Assembly: GCA_049718765.1 (NCBI GenBank)
Contig: JBNARI010000007.1
Location: forward strand, 12,758-76,757
Source of the DNA: JBNARI01 sp049718765
GTDB lineage: Bacteria; Bacillota; Sulfobacillia; DUMF01
Direction of reading: 5' to 3'
DNA: 64,000 bases
In this document: in pieces, positions 18,159 to 25,680 of the stretch
Layout of the letters: the number at the start of each line of letters is the position of its first letter
Position numbering within the stretch: position 1 is the first letter of the stretch
Position numbers and translations under genes: made by a program
The notes under the pieces: model-generated
What the model was told of the DNA's origin: nothing
What the model saw: only the letters and a program-made list of their open reading frames with translations
Database searches by the model: none

Positions 18159-18171
18159 AGGCCAAAAACCG

Positions 18172-18200
18172 GCGGGCTCCGGAACGACACCGGGGCCCGC
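18172..18200 (+). terminator. Stem-loop terminator after xerD
   Basis: 11-bp stem GCGGGCTCCGG (18172-18182) with CCGGGGCCCGC (18190-18200, one G-U pair), loop of 7. Followed by a short weak T-containing run (TTAACTGTTT). Confidence 0.65.
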
Positions 18201-18228
18201 TTAACTGTTTGCCAAGCACTTCCACCAG

Positions 18229-18270
18229 TTGTCACGTGGGCCCAAATGGGATATATTGGGAGACGTGACA
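18229..18270 (+). promoter_or_regulatory. spoIIA promoter with flanking inverted repeat
   Basis: TTGTCA (18229-18234) and TATATT (18252-18257) are separated by exactly 17 nt, a good sigma-A/general promoter. A perfect 8-bp inverted repeat TGTCACGT (18230-18237) and ACGTGACA (18263-18270) overlaps the -35 and lies just downstream of the -10, so a dimeric regulator could bridge the promoter. The ribosome site GGAGGAGG follows. Confidence 0.5.
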
Positions 18271-18285
18271 GGAGGAGGAAACATC

Positions 18286-18639
18286 ATGGTAGAGCTTGAA
18301 TGGGTTGGCGACGTCTTGGTGGTAAGGCCCCTTGGGGACTTGGATTTGTCCACGGCCCCTGCGTTCAGGACGTTGGTGGACAGGGAGTTAGATCGAAGGC
18401 GTCCAAGTAACATTGTTGTAGACCTGAGCAAGGTGTGCTTCATGGACAGTTCTGGCCTTGGCGCAATCCTTGGCAGGTTCAGGAGAATTCAATCCAGGGG
18501 CCGCAGGATGTGGCTTATTGCTCCGCAACCTACCGTGAGGTCTATACTGGAGCTGTCAGGGCTTGCGAAGCTCGTCACGGTATTTACCTCTGGAGAGGAG
18601 TGCTTCAGGAGGGTCTTGGGGGATGGGGGTGAGGGTTGA
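18286..18639 (+). CDS. spoIIAA: Anti-sigma-F factor antagonist SpoIIAA
   Basis: 117-residue STAS-domain protein. The phosphorylation loop MDSSGLGAILGR is present; Ser56 matches the Ser that SpoIIAB phosphorylates in Bacillus. Unphosphorylated SpoIIAA frees sigma-F in the forespore. ATG 18286 is directly behind GGAGGAGGAAAC; the frame is open upstream to 18229 without conserved sequence. Confidence 0.96.
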   Translation: MVELEWVGDVLVVRPLGDLDLSTAPAFRTLVDRELDRRRPSNIVVDLSKVCFMDSSGLGAILGRFRRIQSRGRRMWLIAPQPTVRSILELSGLAKLVTVFTSGEECFRRVLGDGGEG

Positions 18640-19067
18640 TGGTGAACAACCATATGAAGCTTGAGATGCCCAACCTCGCTGAGAATGTGGGGGTAGCTCG
18701 AGTTGCCGTGGCCACCTTTGCAGCTCAACTGGACTTTGGCCTTCCGGAGATAGAGGAGATAAAGGTGGCTGTTTCAGAAGCGGTTTCCAACGTGGTGCTC
18801 CACGCGTATCCTGGCTCCACTGGCCTGTTTTGGCTTCGGGCATGGCTACAGGATGACGGACTTGGAGTGGAAGTGTCTGACCAGGGAGTTGGGATTGCAG
18901 ACGTGAACCTTGCCCGCCAGGCATCTTTCACCACTAAACCGGACAGGATGGGCCTTGGCTTCGTGTTCATGGAGTCGTTCATGGACTCCCTGGAGGTAAG
19001 CTCGGAAGTGGGTAAGGGCACCACGGTCAGAATGTTCAAGAGGAGAAGGCAGGGTGCTGGGAGTTGA
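18639..19067 (+). CDS. spoIIAB: Anti-sigma-F factor / protein kinase SpoIIAB
   Basis: GHKL-fold serine kinase: EAVSNVVLHAY (N box), SDQGVGIAD (G1) and KPDRMGLGFVFME (G2). Binds sigma-F and phosphorylates SpoIIAA. ATG 18639 shares one base with the spoIIAA stop (TGATG); TTG 18636 would add one residue. 142 residues, normal length. Confidence 0.96.
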   Translation: MVNNHMKLEMPNLAENVGVARVAVATFAAQLDFGLPEIEEIKVAVSEAVSNVVLHAYPGSTGLFWLRAWLQDDGLGVEVSDQGVGIADVNLARQASFTTKPDRMGLGFVFMESFMDSLEVSSEVGKGTTVRMFKRRRQGAGS

Positions 19068-19074
19068 AGTTAGG

Positions 19075-19773
19075 ATGAGCCAGCAGCTTTCAGAGTCCCA
19101 GACCCGGGAGCTGATTCGCCTTTGCAAAACGGGTAATCTTGAAGCCAGGCGGCAGCTTATAGAGGCAAACCTGGGACTGGTTAGGGCTGTGGTGAGCAGG
19201 TTCAGGGGCCCTGACCTGGAAGACCTTTTCCAAGTGGGATGCCTCGGGCTGATCAAGGCGGTGGACAGGTTTGACCCGGGAAGGGGTACCAAGTTTTCCA
19301 CTTACGCTTTCCCGTTGATCCTGGGTGAAGTGAGGAAGTACCTCAGGGACAACTGGCAGGAGGGTGCACCGCGCAGGCTCAAGCAAATATGGTGCAAGGC
19401 CAGACAAGTTGAGCAGCGTCTCACAAATCAACTGGGTAGACCTGCTAGCTTCAGAGAAGTGGCAGAGGAGATGGGGATTCCACCTGAAGAACTTGTGGCG
19501 TCCATGGAAGCGTGTGCCCAAGCCCTTGCCCTCGAAGAGGAGGTTCTGCATACCAGCCGTTTGCCAGAGCAACAAGGGGCTATAGAGGAGCGAGTGGCGC
19601 TATGGGAGTGCTTGAACGCCCTGGAAGAACGGGAGCGCAGGCTGTTGCTCTGGAGGTTCTTCGTAGGTAAGACCCAGTCGGAAATTGCAGATTCAATTGG
19701 ACTGTCCCAGGCACAGGTGTCACGTATGGAATGGCAGGCCTTGCGTAAGCTCAGGCAGGGCTTGAGCTGCTAG
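19075..19773 (+). CDS. sigF: Forespore RNA polymerase sigma-F factor
   Basis: Sigma-70 family member. Region 2 includes LVRAVVSRFRG, DLEDLFQVGCLGLIKAV and the -10-contacting STYAFPLILGEVRKYLRD; region 3 has GRPASFREVAEEMG; region 4.2 HTH is TQSEIADSIGLSQAQVSRME. Third gene of the spoIIA operon, which identifies it as sigma-F rather than sigma-G. ATG 19075 chosen; GTG 19054, seven codons earlier, is possible. The last 54 nt overlap the convergent activase gene. Confidence 0.95.
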   Translation: MSQQLSESQTRELIRLCKTGNLEARRQLIEANLGLVRAVVSRFRGPDLEDLFQVGCLGLIKAVDRFDPGRGTKFSTYAFPLILGEVRKYLRDNWQEGAPRRLKQIWCKARQVEQRLTNQLGRPASFREVAEEMGIPPEELVASMEACAQALALEEEVLHTSRLPEQQGAIEERVALWECLNALEERERRLLLWRFFVGKTQSEIADSIGLSQAQVSRMEWQALRKLRQGLSC

Positions 19774-20715
19774 GTTCCACTTGCCACATTGTGAACCCCA
19801 CCTTGCCTGTACTTGGCCGTTGAGCCTCAGCTCCACTATCTCGCAACCGTTAGCGCAATCCTCACACTGGAAGCCGGTAGTGGCAAGGCTACGGTCCGCA
19901 ACTTCGAATCCTCTGAAGTTGGTGCAGCCCCGGACGTGCCTGAGGGCGAGAAGCGCCGCTCCGATGGCGCCCATAAGTTTAAAATGGGGTGGCACCACCA
20001 CCGGGAATCCCAAGTATTCCTCGAAAGAGCGCCTGATGCCTACGTTGGCCGCCACTCCTCCTTGGAAGAACACCGGTGGGCGTATTTGTTTTCCCCGTGC
20101 CACTGTTGCCATGTAGTTGAGGACTAGGGCGTTGCAAAGCCCCTTCAATATGTCTGGCACTGGATGCCCTGCTTGTTGCTTGTGAATCATATCAGATTCT
20201 GCAAATACAGCACATCTGCCAGCGATTCTAACAGGGTTGGTGGATTTCAAGGCTAGCTCTCCCAACTGCTCAATGGAGATGCCCAGGCGCGCTGCTTGCC
20301 TGTCCAGAAAAGAACCAGTCCCCGCTGCGCAAACGCTGTTCATGGCGAAGTCAACCACGACTGAGTTGGACAGGATAATGATCTTGGAGTCCTGTCCCCC
20401 GATTTCGATGATTGTTCTAACGCTGGGCATCTGGTGAATGGCAGCAAGGGCGTGGCACGTGATTTCATTTCGCACTACGTCTGCACCGCACACGATGCTG
20501 GCCAGTACGCGCCCGCTTCCAGTGGTGCCGCAACCTGCAATCCAGGCGCAGCTGCCGGTCGCCTGCCGGAGGCTGGCCAGGGCCTCCTGTATGGCGCGAA
20601 CAGGATTTCCCTTCGTGAGAAGGTACTCCCCAGCGACCACTTGCCCTGTGGGGTCGATCAGAACAGCGTCTGTGCTTACTGACCCTACGTCTATTCCAAG
20701 GTACAGTTTCTCCAC
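19720..20715 (-). CDS. BadF/BadG/HgdC-type CoA-enzyme activase ATPase
   Basis: 331 residues of the ASKHA-fold activase family: LGIDVGSVSTDAVLID (phosphate 1), EIGGQDSKI (the conserved DSK motif), CAAGTGSFLDRQA and FQGGVAANVGIR. The conserved cysteines NSVCAAG and GRCAVFAESD would hold the inter-subunit [4Fe-4S] cluster. Such activases use ATP to inject electrons into 2-hydroxyacyl-CoA dehydratases or related double-cubane proteins. Start GTG behind AAAGGAG. Overlaps the next gene by 25 nt and, at its 3' end, sigF by 54 nt. Its partner substrate is not identifiable from here. Confidence 0.88.
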   Translation of the reverse strand: MEKLYLGIDVGSVSTDAVLIDPTGQVVAGEYLLTKGNPVRAIQEALASLRQATGSCAWIAGCGTTGSGRVLASIVCGADVVRNEITCHALAAIHQMPSVRTIIEIGGQDSKIIILSNSVVVDFAMNSVCAAGTGSFLDRQAARLGISIEQLGELALKSTNPVRIAGRCAVFAESDMIHKQQAGHPVPDILKGLCNALVLNYMATVARGKQIRPPVFFQGGVAANVGIRRSFEEYLGFPVVVPPHFKLMGAIGAALLALRHVRGCTNFRGFEVADRSLATTGFQCEDCANGCEIVELRLNGQVQARWGSQCGKWNLAAQALPELTQGLPFHT

Positions 20716-21797
20716 CTGTTGCTGCTCCTTTCATGAACCAAGTCAGCAAACGCCTCAAGCCGGGTATTAAAGCCGACTTCGGCCGTGTGTTCGTCCAAGC
20801 TGAGCCTGAGCACTGGCACCCGGTACTCAGCCTCCAGGGACTGGAGCATGGCACTTGCTGCAATTTCTGGCATGCAGGTGAAAGGCATTACGTGCACTAA
20901 GCCATCTACGTTCCTACGACACATGAGTGCTGCCGCTCCTACCGACTCACGGCCGTGACCCCCGAAAAAGGCTGTGGTGTAGGGTTGGGCTGCCTTCAGG
21001 ATTTCCTCTTCGAGGTCGTGGGCAGCGCAGACCGGGAACAGGTTGGATTTCACCCATTCGGAAGCTCTTAGGAACCTAACCACCTGTATGCCCATTGCCC
21101 CAAGTTTGCGCTCCACCCCCTTGTTGGCGAAACTGTCCAGGACCATGAAAATCTCGCCCACAATCCCCACGACGGGTGGAGCATGGTGGGTCCGGCACCT
21201 GGGCACCTGCCTCATTTGACACAGGCACTCCTGCCATACCGAGCTGATGTCTCTTTCGCTTGAAGCCGTATCTAGGCTTTCAAGACCTCCTGCTAGCACC
21301 CGGTCCACTGACCCTGGCGCGGCTTCTCGCGCTCTGAGGAGGGCGGCTGCCCGCTCCAGGTCGTCGATGGCAACGCACTTGAGCCACGCCCCCTTCGTTG
21401 CCCGAACAAGCTGACCGAGGGAGACTCCTTTTAGCAGCTTCTTCAGACTTGCGGCTGTAACGGTCAGACCGCCTGCTGGTGGCTCCAAGATAAGGAATTC
21501 CACAGAATGACCCAACGCTGCTAGCACATGGCGTTGGAGCTGAGCGTAAAAGCCAAAACGGCATGGGCCAATTCCGCCGGCCATGAACACGCTGTCTGCG
21601 CCTTGGGATATTCCCTGGATTAGGTTACCCATGGTGAGCTTCAACGGGTAACATGCGCTTTCTGGAGCATAACGCGCTCCGAGGGAGGCGGTGTGACTGG
21701 AAGTGGGCGGTGGCGGAATTACTTCGTGGCCCAGTTCCCTCAGGAAGTGCTTGAGCGCAATGTGGAAATTACCGATGTGAGGAAAGGTGATTCTCAT
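20691..21797 (-). CDS. CoA-activase/2-hydroxyacyl-CoA dehydratase-related protein (DUF2229 region), large
   Basis: 368 residues, resembling the DUF2229/HgdB-like proteins that accompany BadF activases. Features: MRITFPHIGNFHIALKHFLRELGHEV at the N-terminus (first part), GARYAPESACYPLKLTMGN, VFMAGGIGPCRFGFY, and the C-terminal MPFTCMPEIAASAMLQ and LRLSLDEHTAEVGFNTRLEAF. Conserved cysteines in PESACYP, IGPCRFG and FTCMPE are candidate Fe-S ligands. Middle gene of a three-gene minus-strand operon with overlapping ends. Confidence 0.78.
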   Translation of the reverse strand: MRITFPHIGNFHIALKHFLRELGHEVIPPPPTSSHTASLGARYAPESACYPLKLTMGNLIQGISQGADSVFMAGGIGPCRFGFYAQLQRHVLAALGHSVEFLILEPPAGGLTVTAASLKKLLKGVSLGQLVRATKGAWLKCVAIDDLERAAALLRAREAAPGSVDRVLAGGLESLDTASSERDISSVWQECLCQMRQVPRCRTHHAPPVVGIVGEIFMVLDSFANKGVERKLGAMGIQVVRFLRASEWVKSNLFPVCAAHDLEEEILKAAQPYTTAFFGGHGRESVGAAALMCRRNVDGLVHVMPFTCMPEIAASAMLQSLEAEYRVPVLRLSLDEHTAEVGFNTRLEAFADLVHERSSNRWRNCTLE

Positions 21798-22698
21798 TGG
21801 CTGCAGCCTCCACTATGTCTACAAACGCTTCAAGTCTGGTGGCAAGACCTACCTCAGACGAATGTTCGTCCAAGTTGAGGGTCAAAAAGGGTACCTTGCT
21901 GTGGCGTCTGGCCCACTGGGCCAACAGGTCCGAAATCATTGAGTCGGGGCCGCATCCGAAGCAAGACAAGTGGATTACCCCATGGACAGCGCCTGACAAG
22001 TAGTGCAAGGCCTGGCTGACCAGTTGGGATTCGTGGTGCCAGTACACCCTCTTGCCGAGCAACCGAGAGGTGCGGGCCATGGCACCTAAGGCGGGCTGGG
22101 GGAGCACATAGACCCCCATGCGGGCAAGGCTTGTGGTAACTTGTTGACTCAAGAATGGGTCGCAGGTAATATACCGGTGTCCCACCACTGCCACTTTGAG
22201 CTTTGTACGCTCCGGCCTGGTGTGAGCTGTTGAACCCCGTTTGCGCTTCCACTGGCTCACGCCCTGCCAATATGCGGCGAAGGACTGGAGTGAAGAGCCA
22301 CATAGGCGGGTACCCCAATTGACCGCAGTCAGCATCGACCCTACGGAGCATGGACTACTCTCAACCGACCACAGCGGCTCCAGGAGGATTCCAGGGAAAA
22401 GGCTTTTCACTATGTCGGGCAATGCGATGATCTTTGGGCAGCTGTGTTGGTGTCTTCCTGTTGCCACCACGCGAGGGACAAAAACCCTGTCCACGCACGT
22501 GGACAAATGCTTTACGTGGCCCAAGTAAGCCTTCAAGGGCAAACAAGCTTCCTCCGGCGCAAGCTCGATGCCATTGGTCAAGCACGCCTTGGTGGTGTAG
22601 GGAGATACCACTACAGTGTGCCCAAGACCACGGATCCAGCGTTCCCATAGCGGCTCGTACTCGAAATACATCAGCGCCCTGGGGATACCCACAATCAC
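21769..22698 (-). CDS. CoA-activase/dehydratase-related protein (DUF2229 region), small
   Basis: 309 residues and clearly homologous to its neighbour in architecture. IGIPR-type start (MIVGIPRALMYFEYEPLW), APEEACLPLKAYLGH, VFVPRVVA, and the closing LSCFGCGPDSMISDLL and LTLNLDEHSSEVGLATRLEAF. The paired DEH-x-(S/A)EVG motif is shared with the downstream protein, so the two likely form a complex served by the BadF ATPase. Substrate unknown. Start GTG 22698. Confidence 0.78.
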   Translation of the reverse strand: MIVGIPRALMYFEYEPLWERWIRGLGHTVVVSPYTTKACLTNGIELAPEEACLPLKAYLGHVKHLSTCVDRVFVPRVVATGRHQHSCPKIIALPDIVKSLFPGILLEPLWSVESSPCSVGSMLTAVNWGTRLCGSSLQSFAAYWQGVSQWKRKRGSTAHTRPERTKLKVAVVGHRYITCDPFLSQQVTTSLARMGVYVLPQPALGAMARTSRLLGKRVYWHHESQLVSQALHYLSGAVHGVIHLSCFGCGPDSMISDLLAQWARRHSKVPFLTLNLDEHSSEVGLATRLEAFVDIVEAAANENHLSSHR

Positions 22699-22790
22699 TG
22701 CGCTTCACCCAAAGAATTATTTCCGGCGACTGTGGGGAATATACCCGACAACTTCGGTACTGTGCGAGGAATGCCCCGGGACATTAAAAC

Positions 22791-23138
22791 CTACCCCTTG
22801 GGGTCAAACATGAGGGAGAGGAAGAACCCCCACAAGATGGCTACACTGAGACCCAGGGAAGTGGCCTTAAGGCCACCCGCTACAAGCCCTGGGATACCTC
22901 CTTCCCTCACACCTTGAAGCATCCCCTGAACCAAAGCGTGGCCGAAGCCCGGCAGGGGCACTGTGGCTCCTGCTCCGCCCAGCTTCACAAGGGCGCCGTA
23001 CAGCCCGAGGCCGCTCAAAACTGACCCCACAGCGACGGACAGTACCATGGTGACGGCCGGATTCACCTTTGTGATGTCTGTTACCAGCTGTGCCACCGCA
23101 CAAAGAGCGCCCCCCACAAGGAAAGCCCGCAAGTACAC
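22791..23138 (-). CDS. spoVAE: Stage V sporulation protein AE
   Basis: Small membrane protein with three to four hydrophobic segments and the family start YLRAFLVGGALCAVAQLV. Part of the inner-membrane channel that moves dipicolinic acid into and out of spores. GTG 23138 behind GGAGGGATAAG is preferred; the longer frame to 23159 would overlap spoVAD. 115 residues, typical of the short SpoVAE(b) form. Confidence 0.9.
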   Translation of the reverse strand: MYLRAFLVGGALCAVAQLVTDITKVNPAVTMVLSVAVGSVLSGLGLYGALVKLGGAGATVPLPGFGHALVQGMLQGVREGGIPGLVAGGLKATSLGLSVAILWGFFLSLMFDPKG

Positions 23139-23143
23139 CAAGC

Positions 23144-24157
23144 TTATCCCTCCACGCAAACCGCGTGCGCAATTGCCGGTATGGTTTCCCCTTGCTGTAC
23201 CGAAAGGGGACTATGAAGTGCTCCTGTTGCCACGAGCAGCACCTTTCCAAGGGAACCACTGCCAAGTTTGGGAAACACGCTGGCGCAAAACACCAGCCCT
23301 GAGCAAGCGCAGCCACTTCCGCCCGCATGCACGTCCCGAGATGGGGAGTAGATCAAGAGGCCGCAGTCTTCCAGCACGCCCTCGACATTGAGCCCCGACC
23401 TGCTCAGGAGTTCAAGGGTGAGGGCCTTCCCGATCCTGCCCAGGTCTCCTGTAAGGATTGCGTCGAAATCAGAGGGTGTTCTACCAGTGTCCACCAGGTG
23501 CTGGTAGATCGTGTCTGCCGCTGCAGGCGCCATTGCTGAGCCCATGTCGTTGGGGTCGCGCACTCCCATGTCCACCACCTTACCAACCGTGGCGCAAGTG
23601 ACTGCTGGCCCACTGGCTTGCTGGGAGGTCAGGAGCACCGCTGCAGCCCCAGTTACGGTCCACTGGGATGTCGGGGGCCTTTGGTTGCCAAACTCTGTGG
23701 GGTAGCGGTACTGTCGTTCTGCGGTGTTGTGGTGGCTGCTGGTTGCGACCACAACGTAATCTGCAAAGCCCCCGTCCAATATCGTGGCGGCTATTAACAT
23801 GCCTTCACACATGGTGCTGCAGGCGCCGTAAAGCCCGAGGAAGGGTATGCCAGTCTGCCTCGCTGCGTAGTTTGCAGAGATGATTTGGTTGAGTAGGTCT
23901 CCAGAGATTAGCATATCCACGTTATCCGCGTGCAAGCCTGCCTTTTCCAGACAGAGGTTGACCGCGGCGGTTAGCATCTTGCACTCTGCTTGCTCCCAGG
24001 TGGAGCAGCCTGCCAGAGTGTCTCCAAGCACGAGGTCAAAGTTGTTCCCCAGAGGGCCATCCCCCTCCATAGGCCCTGCTACAGTTGCAACGCTCACCAG
24101 CCTTGGAGGGTTTTTGAAAACCACGGACTGGCGGCCTGCTTTCTTTGGTGCGCTCAT
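23144..24157 (-). CDS. spoVAD: Stage V sporulation protein AD
   Basis: 337 residues with the thiolase-like fold: GDLLNQIISANY, YGACSTMCEGM, ATSSHHNTAERQYRYP, GDLGRIG and GGSGCACSG. SpoVAD binds dipicolinic acid during spore formation. ATG 24157 overlaps the spoVAC stop by 4 nt; the open frame before it is unlikely to be translated. Confidence 0.95.
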   Translation of the reverse strand: MSAPKKAGRQSVVFKNPPRLVSVATVAGPMEGDGPLGNNFDLVLGDTLAGCSTWEQAECKMLTAAVNLCLEKAGLHADNVDMLISGDLLNQIISANYAARQTGIPFLGLYGACSTMCEGMLIAATILDGGFADYVVVATSSHHNTAERQYRYPTEFGNQRPPTSQWTVTGAAAVLLTSQQASGPAVTCATVGKVVDMGVRDPNDMGSAMAPAAADTIYQHLVDTGRTPSDFDAILTGDLGRIGKALTLELLSRSGLNVEGVLEDCGLLIYSPSRDVHAGGSGCACSGLVFCASVFPKLGSGSLGKVLLVATGALHSPLSVQQGETIPAIAHAVCVEG

Positions 24158-24573
24158 CCTGCGGTCCCCCCGGTAAGCACGCAAATCAGGCTCACCAGAA
24201 ACGCGGATGAAAGGCCGTACACTATCACTGGGCCCGCTATGAGGAACATCTTTGCGGACATGCCCAAGATGAAGCCTTCCCGCTTAAACTCGATCGCTGA
24301 TGAAACGATGGAGTTTGCAAATCCGCTTATGGGAAGTGCAGAGCCCATGCCTGCAACCCTTGCCAGTTCGTCGTAAACGCCCAAGGCTGTGAGGATGGCA
24401 CCGAAGCTGGCAATAATTGCGGATACAAGAGGCGGAATCTCCTTTTGCGGTATGCCCGCAGACCCAAGCCACACCCAGAAAACTTGGCCGAGAAGGCATA
24501 TCAGCCCACCCACCACGAAGGCGCCTGCAACGTTGCGGACCAGGGGCCTTGGTGGTGCAGCGCTATTCACCAT
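24154..24573 (-). CDS. spoVAC: Stage V sporulation protein AC
   Basis: 139-residue membrane protein with hydrophobic segments around 17-38, 48-66 and 105-135, and the family motifs FVVGGLICLLGQ and GSALPISGFANSIVSSAIEFKREG (abridged). A mechanosensitive-type channel component in spore germination. Forms a translationally coupled unit with spoVAD and spoVAE. Ribosome site is weak (ATCAGG). Confidence 0.95.
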   Translation of the reverse strand: MVNSAAPPRPLVRNVAGAFVVGGLICLLGQVFWVWLGSAGIPQKEIPPLVSAIIASFGAILTALGVYDELARVAGMGSALPISGFANSIVSSAIEFKREGFILGMSAKMFLIAGPVIVYGLSSAFLVSLICVLTGGTAG

Positions 24574-24634
24574 TGCCTGATAGGGTTGCTTGTTTGCCGA
24601 GGTTTACACCGCACCTTTCACGGGCTGTACCTTT

Positions 24635-24668
24635 GGTGCCCGGAAGGTATGTGCAGTGACCGGGCACC
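24635..24668 (-). terminator. Stem-loop between the dodecin gene and spoVAC
   Basis: Perfect 9-bp stem GGTGCCCGG (24635-24643) with CCGGGCACC (24660-24668), loop of 16. It lies just after the dodecin stop on the minus strand and probably separates a spoVAA-AB-dodecin transcript from spoVAC-AD-AE, though no long T tract follows. Confidence 0.5.
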
Positions 24669-24679
24669 TGGCCTAGAAC

Positions 24680-24895
24680 TCACATTATGGCTGCACCTTC
24701 GTCCACGTAAGCCACTTTGACGTTTGCCCTGTACTCGGTTATCCGGCCGTCTGAAACGTTGGCTGTCCAGTTGATCACCTCTGCCCCCTTAATGGATTTC
24801 ACCATCCTTGACGCCTCTTCCACCGCATTGTTGGCAGCGTCCTGCCAGTCCTTGTGGGAAGTTCCAACAAGCTCGAGCACTTTCACTACCGCCAC
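24680..24895 (-). CDS. Dodecin family flavin/CoA-binding protein
   Basis: 71 residues. Family hallmarks: VVKVLELVGTSHKDWQDAA, then a helix, then GAEVINWTANV and a closing ITEYRANVKVAYV strand. Dodecins form hollow dodecamers that sequester flavins or CoA. GTG 24895 is placed after GAGGAGGGAGATC; the TTG six codons upstream lies inside that ribosome site. Unexpectedly sits between spoVAB and spoVAC, on the same strand. Confidence 0.88.
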   Translation of the reverse strand: MAVVKVLELVGTSHKDWQDAANNAVEEASRMVKSIKGAEVINWTANVSDGRITEYRANVKVAYVDEGAAIM

Positions 24896-24916
24896 GATCT
24901 CCCTCCTCTTCAAGTC

Positions 24917-25360
24917 TCAGGGGACGCCGGGCAACAGCCACAGCGCCGTTGACCCAACTAACTTGCCCAGCATCAGGCTGAACACCAGGAGGCGCATGTA
25001 AGGTTGGATGTCGAACCGCCTTGCCAGCACAGGCAGTACGTTGAGCACTTCTGCCAAGGCAGAGGCGAGCATTCCCACGTACACCCCCATTAGCGCCCCC
25101 GTAACTACAGTGGCAACCCTGGCGCAAGCATGCCAACGGGTTGCCTGGACGGTAAGTCCTTGGTCGAAGACAAAAGAGCTTGCTGCCATGGATATCCCCA
25201 TAACGGTTTGGTAAAGGCCCATGGCATGCCTCGTGTCAGTTAGCTGCGCCAGCCTAGGTATCACTTCAAGCACGCAAAAGAACGAGGCAATTGCACCACC
25301 TGTGACCAGACCCCAGGCAAAACCAGTGATTGCCGCCGCCAGCGAAGCCTTCAAAGTCAT
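24917..25360 (-). CDS. spoVAB: Stage V sporulation protein AB
   Basis: 147 residues with four hydrophobic segments (about 8-30, 46-62, 78-105 and 122-143). ITGFAWGLVTGGAIASFF and a position directly after spoVAA and ahead of AC/AD/AE identify it. ATG 25360 overlaps the spoVAA stop by 4 nt. Confidence 0.85.
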   Translation of the reverse strand: MTLKASLAAAITGFAWGLVTGGAIASFFCVLEVIPRLAQLTDTRHAMGLYQTVMGISMAASSFVFDQGLTVQATRWHACARVATVVTGALMGVYVGMLASALAEVLNVLPVLARRFDIQPYMRLLVFSLMLGKLVGSTALWLLPGVP

Positions 25361-25680
25361 TGTTTCCCCTTGCTCCTGCCCTTCATACACTCCTTGACGT
25401 TCTTGTCATACAGGAACATTTCTACTTCCAAAGGGCTGGGTTCGTCCTTGGTGCCGCCAAGCCTGATATGGTTAAAGAATACGTAGACCCCTACGGCTAC
25501 CCCAATTGAGTAGGGCACTTGTAAGAGCAGGGGTCTATCAGTCCTAACACCCGTCAGCATTCGATAGACTTCGGATTGCACCTGTTTCATGCTCACGTCG
25601 CTGTGAAAGTTCATGATTGCCGTGGCGGAGCCCACGAATATGAGCGCCGAGACCACCAGGGCTCTAGCCAGTCTTGCCAT
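25357..25680 (-). CDS. spoVAA: Stage V sporulation protein AA, short form lacking the N-terminal domain
   Basis: 107 residues that match only the C-terminal half of Bacillus SpoVAA (about 206 residues): FVGSATAIMNFHSDVSM, LLLQVPYSIGVAVGVYVFFNH and EPSPLEVEMFLYDKNV. The cytoplasmic N-terminal half is absent, and the sequence upstream does not encode it in any frame. ATG 25680 has its own ribosome site (GAGGAGTG), so the short form seems intended rather than a recent break. First gene of the spoVA run. Confidence 0.85.
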   Translation of the reverse strand: MARLARALVVSALIFVGSATAIMNFHSDVSMKQVQSEVYRMLTGVRTDRPLLLQVPYSIGVAVGVYVFFNHIRLGGTKDEPSPLEVEMFLYDKNVKECMKGRSKGKQ

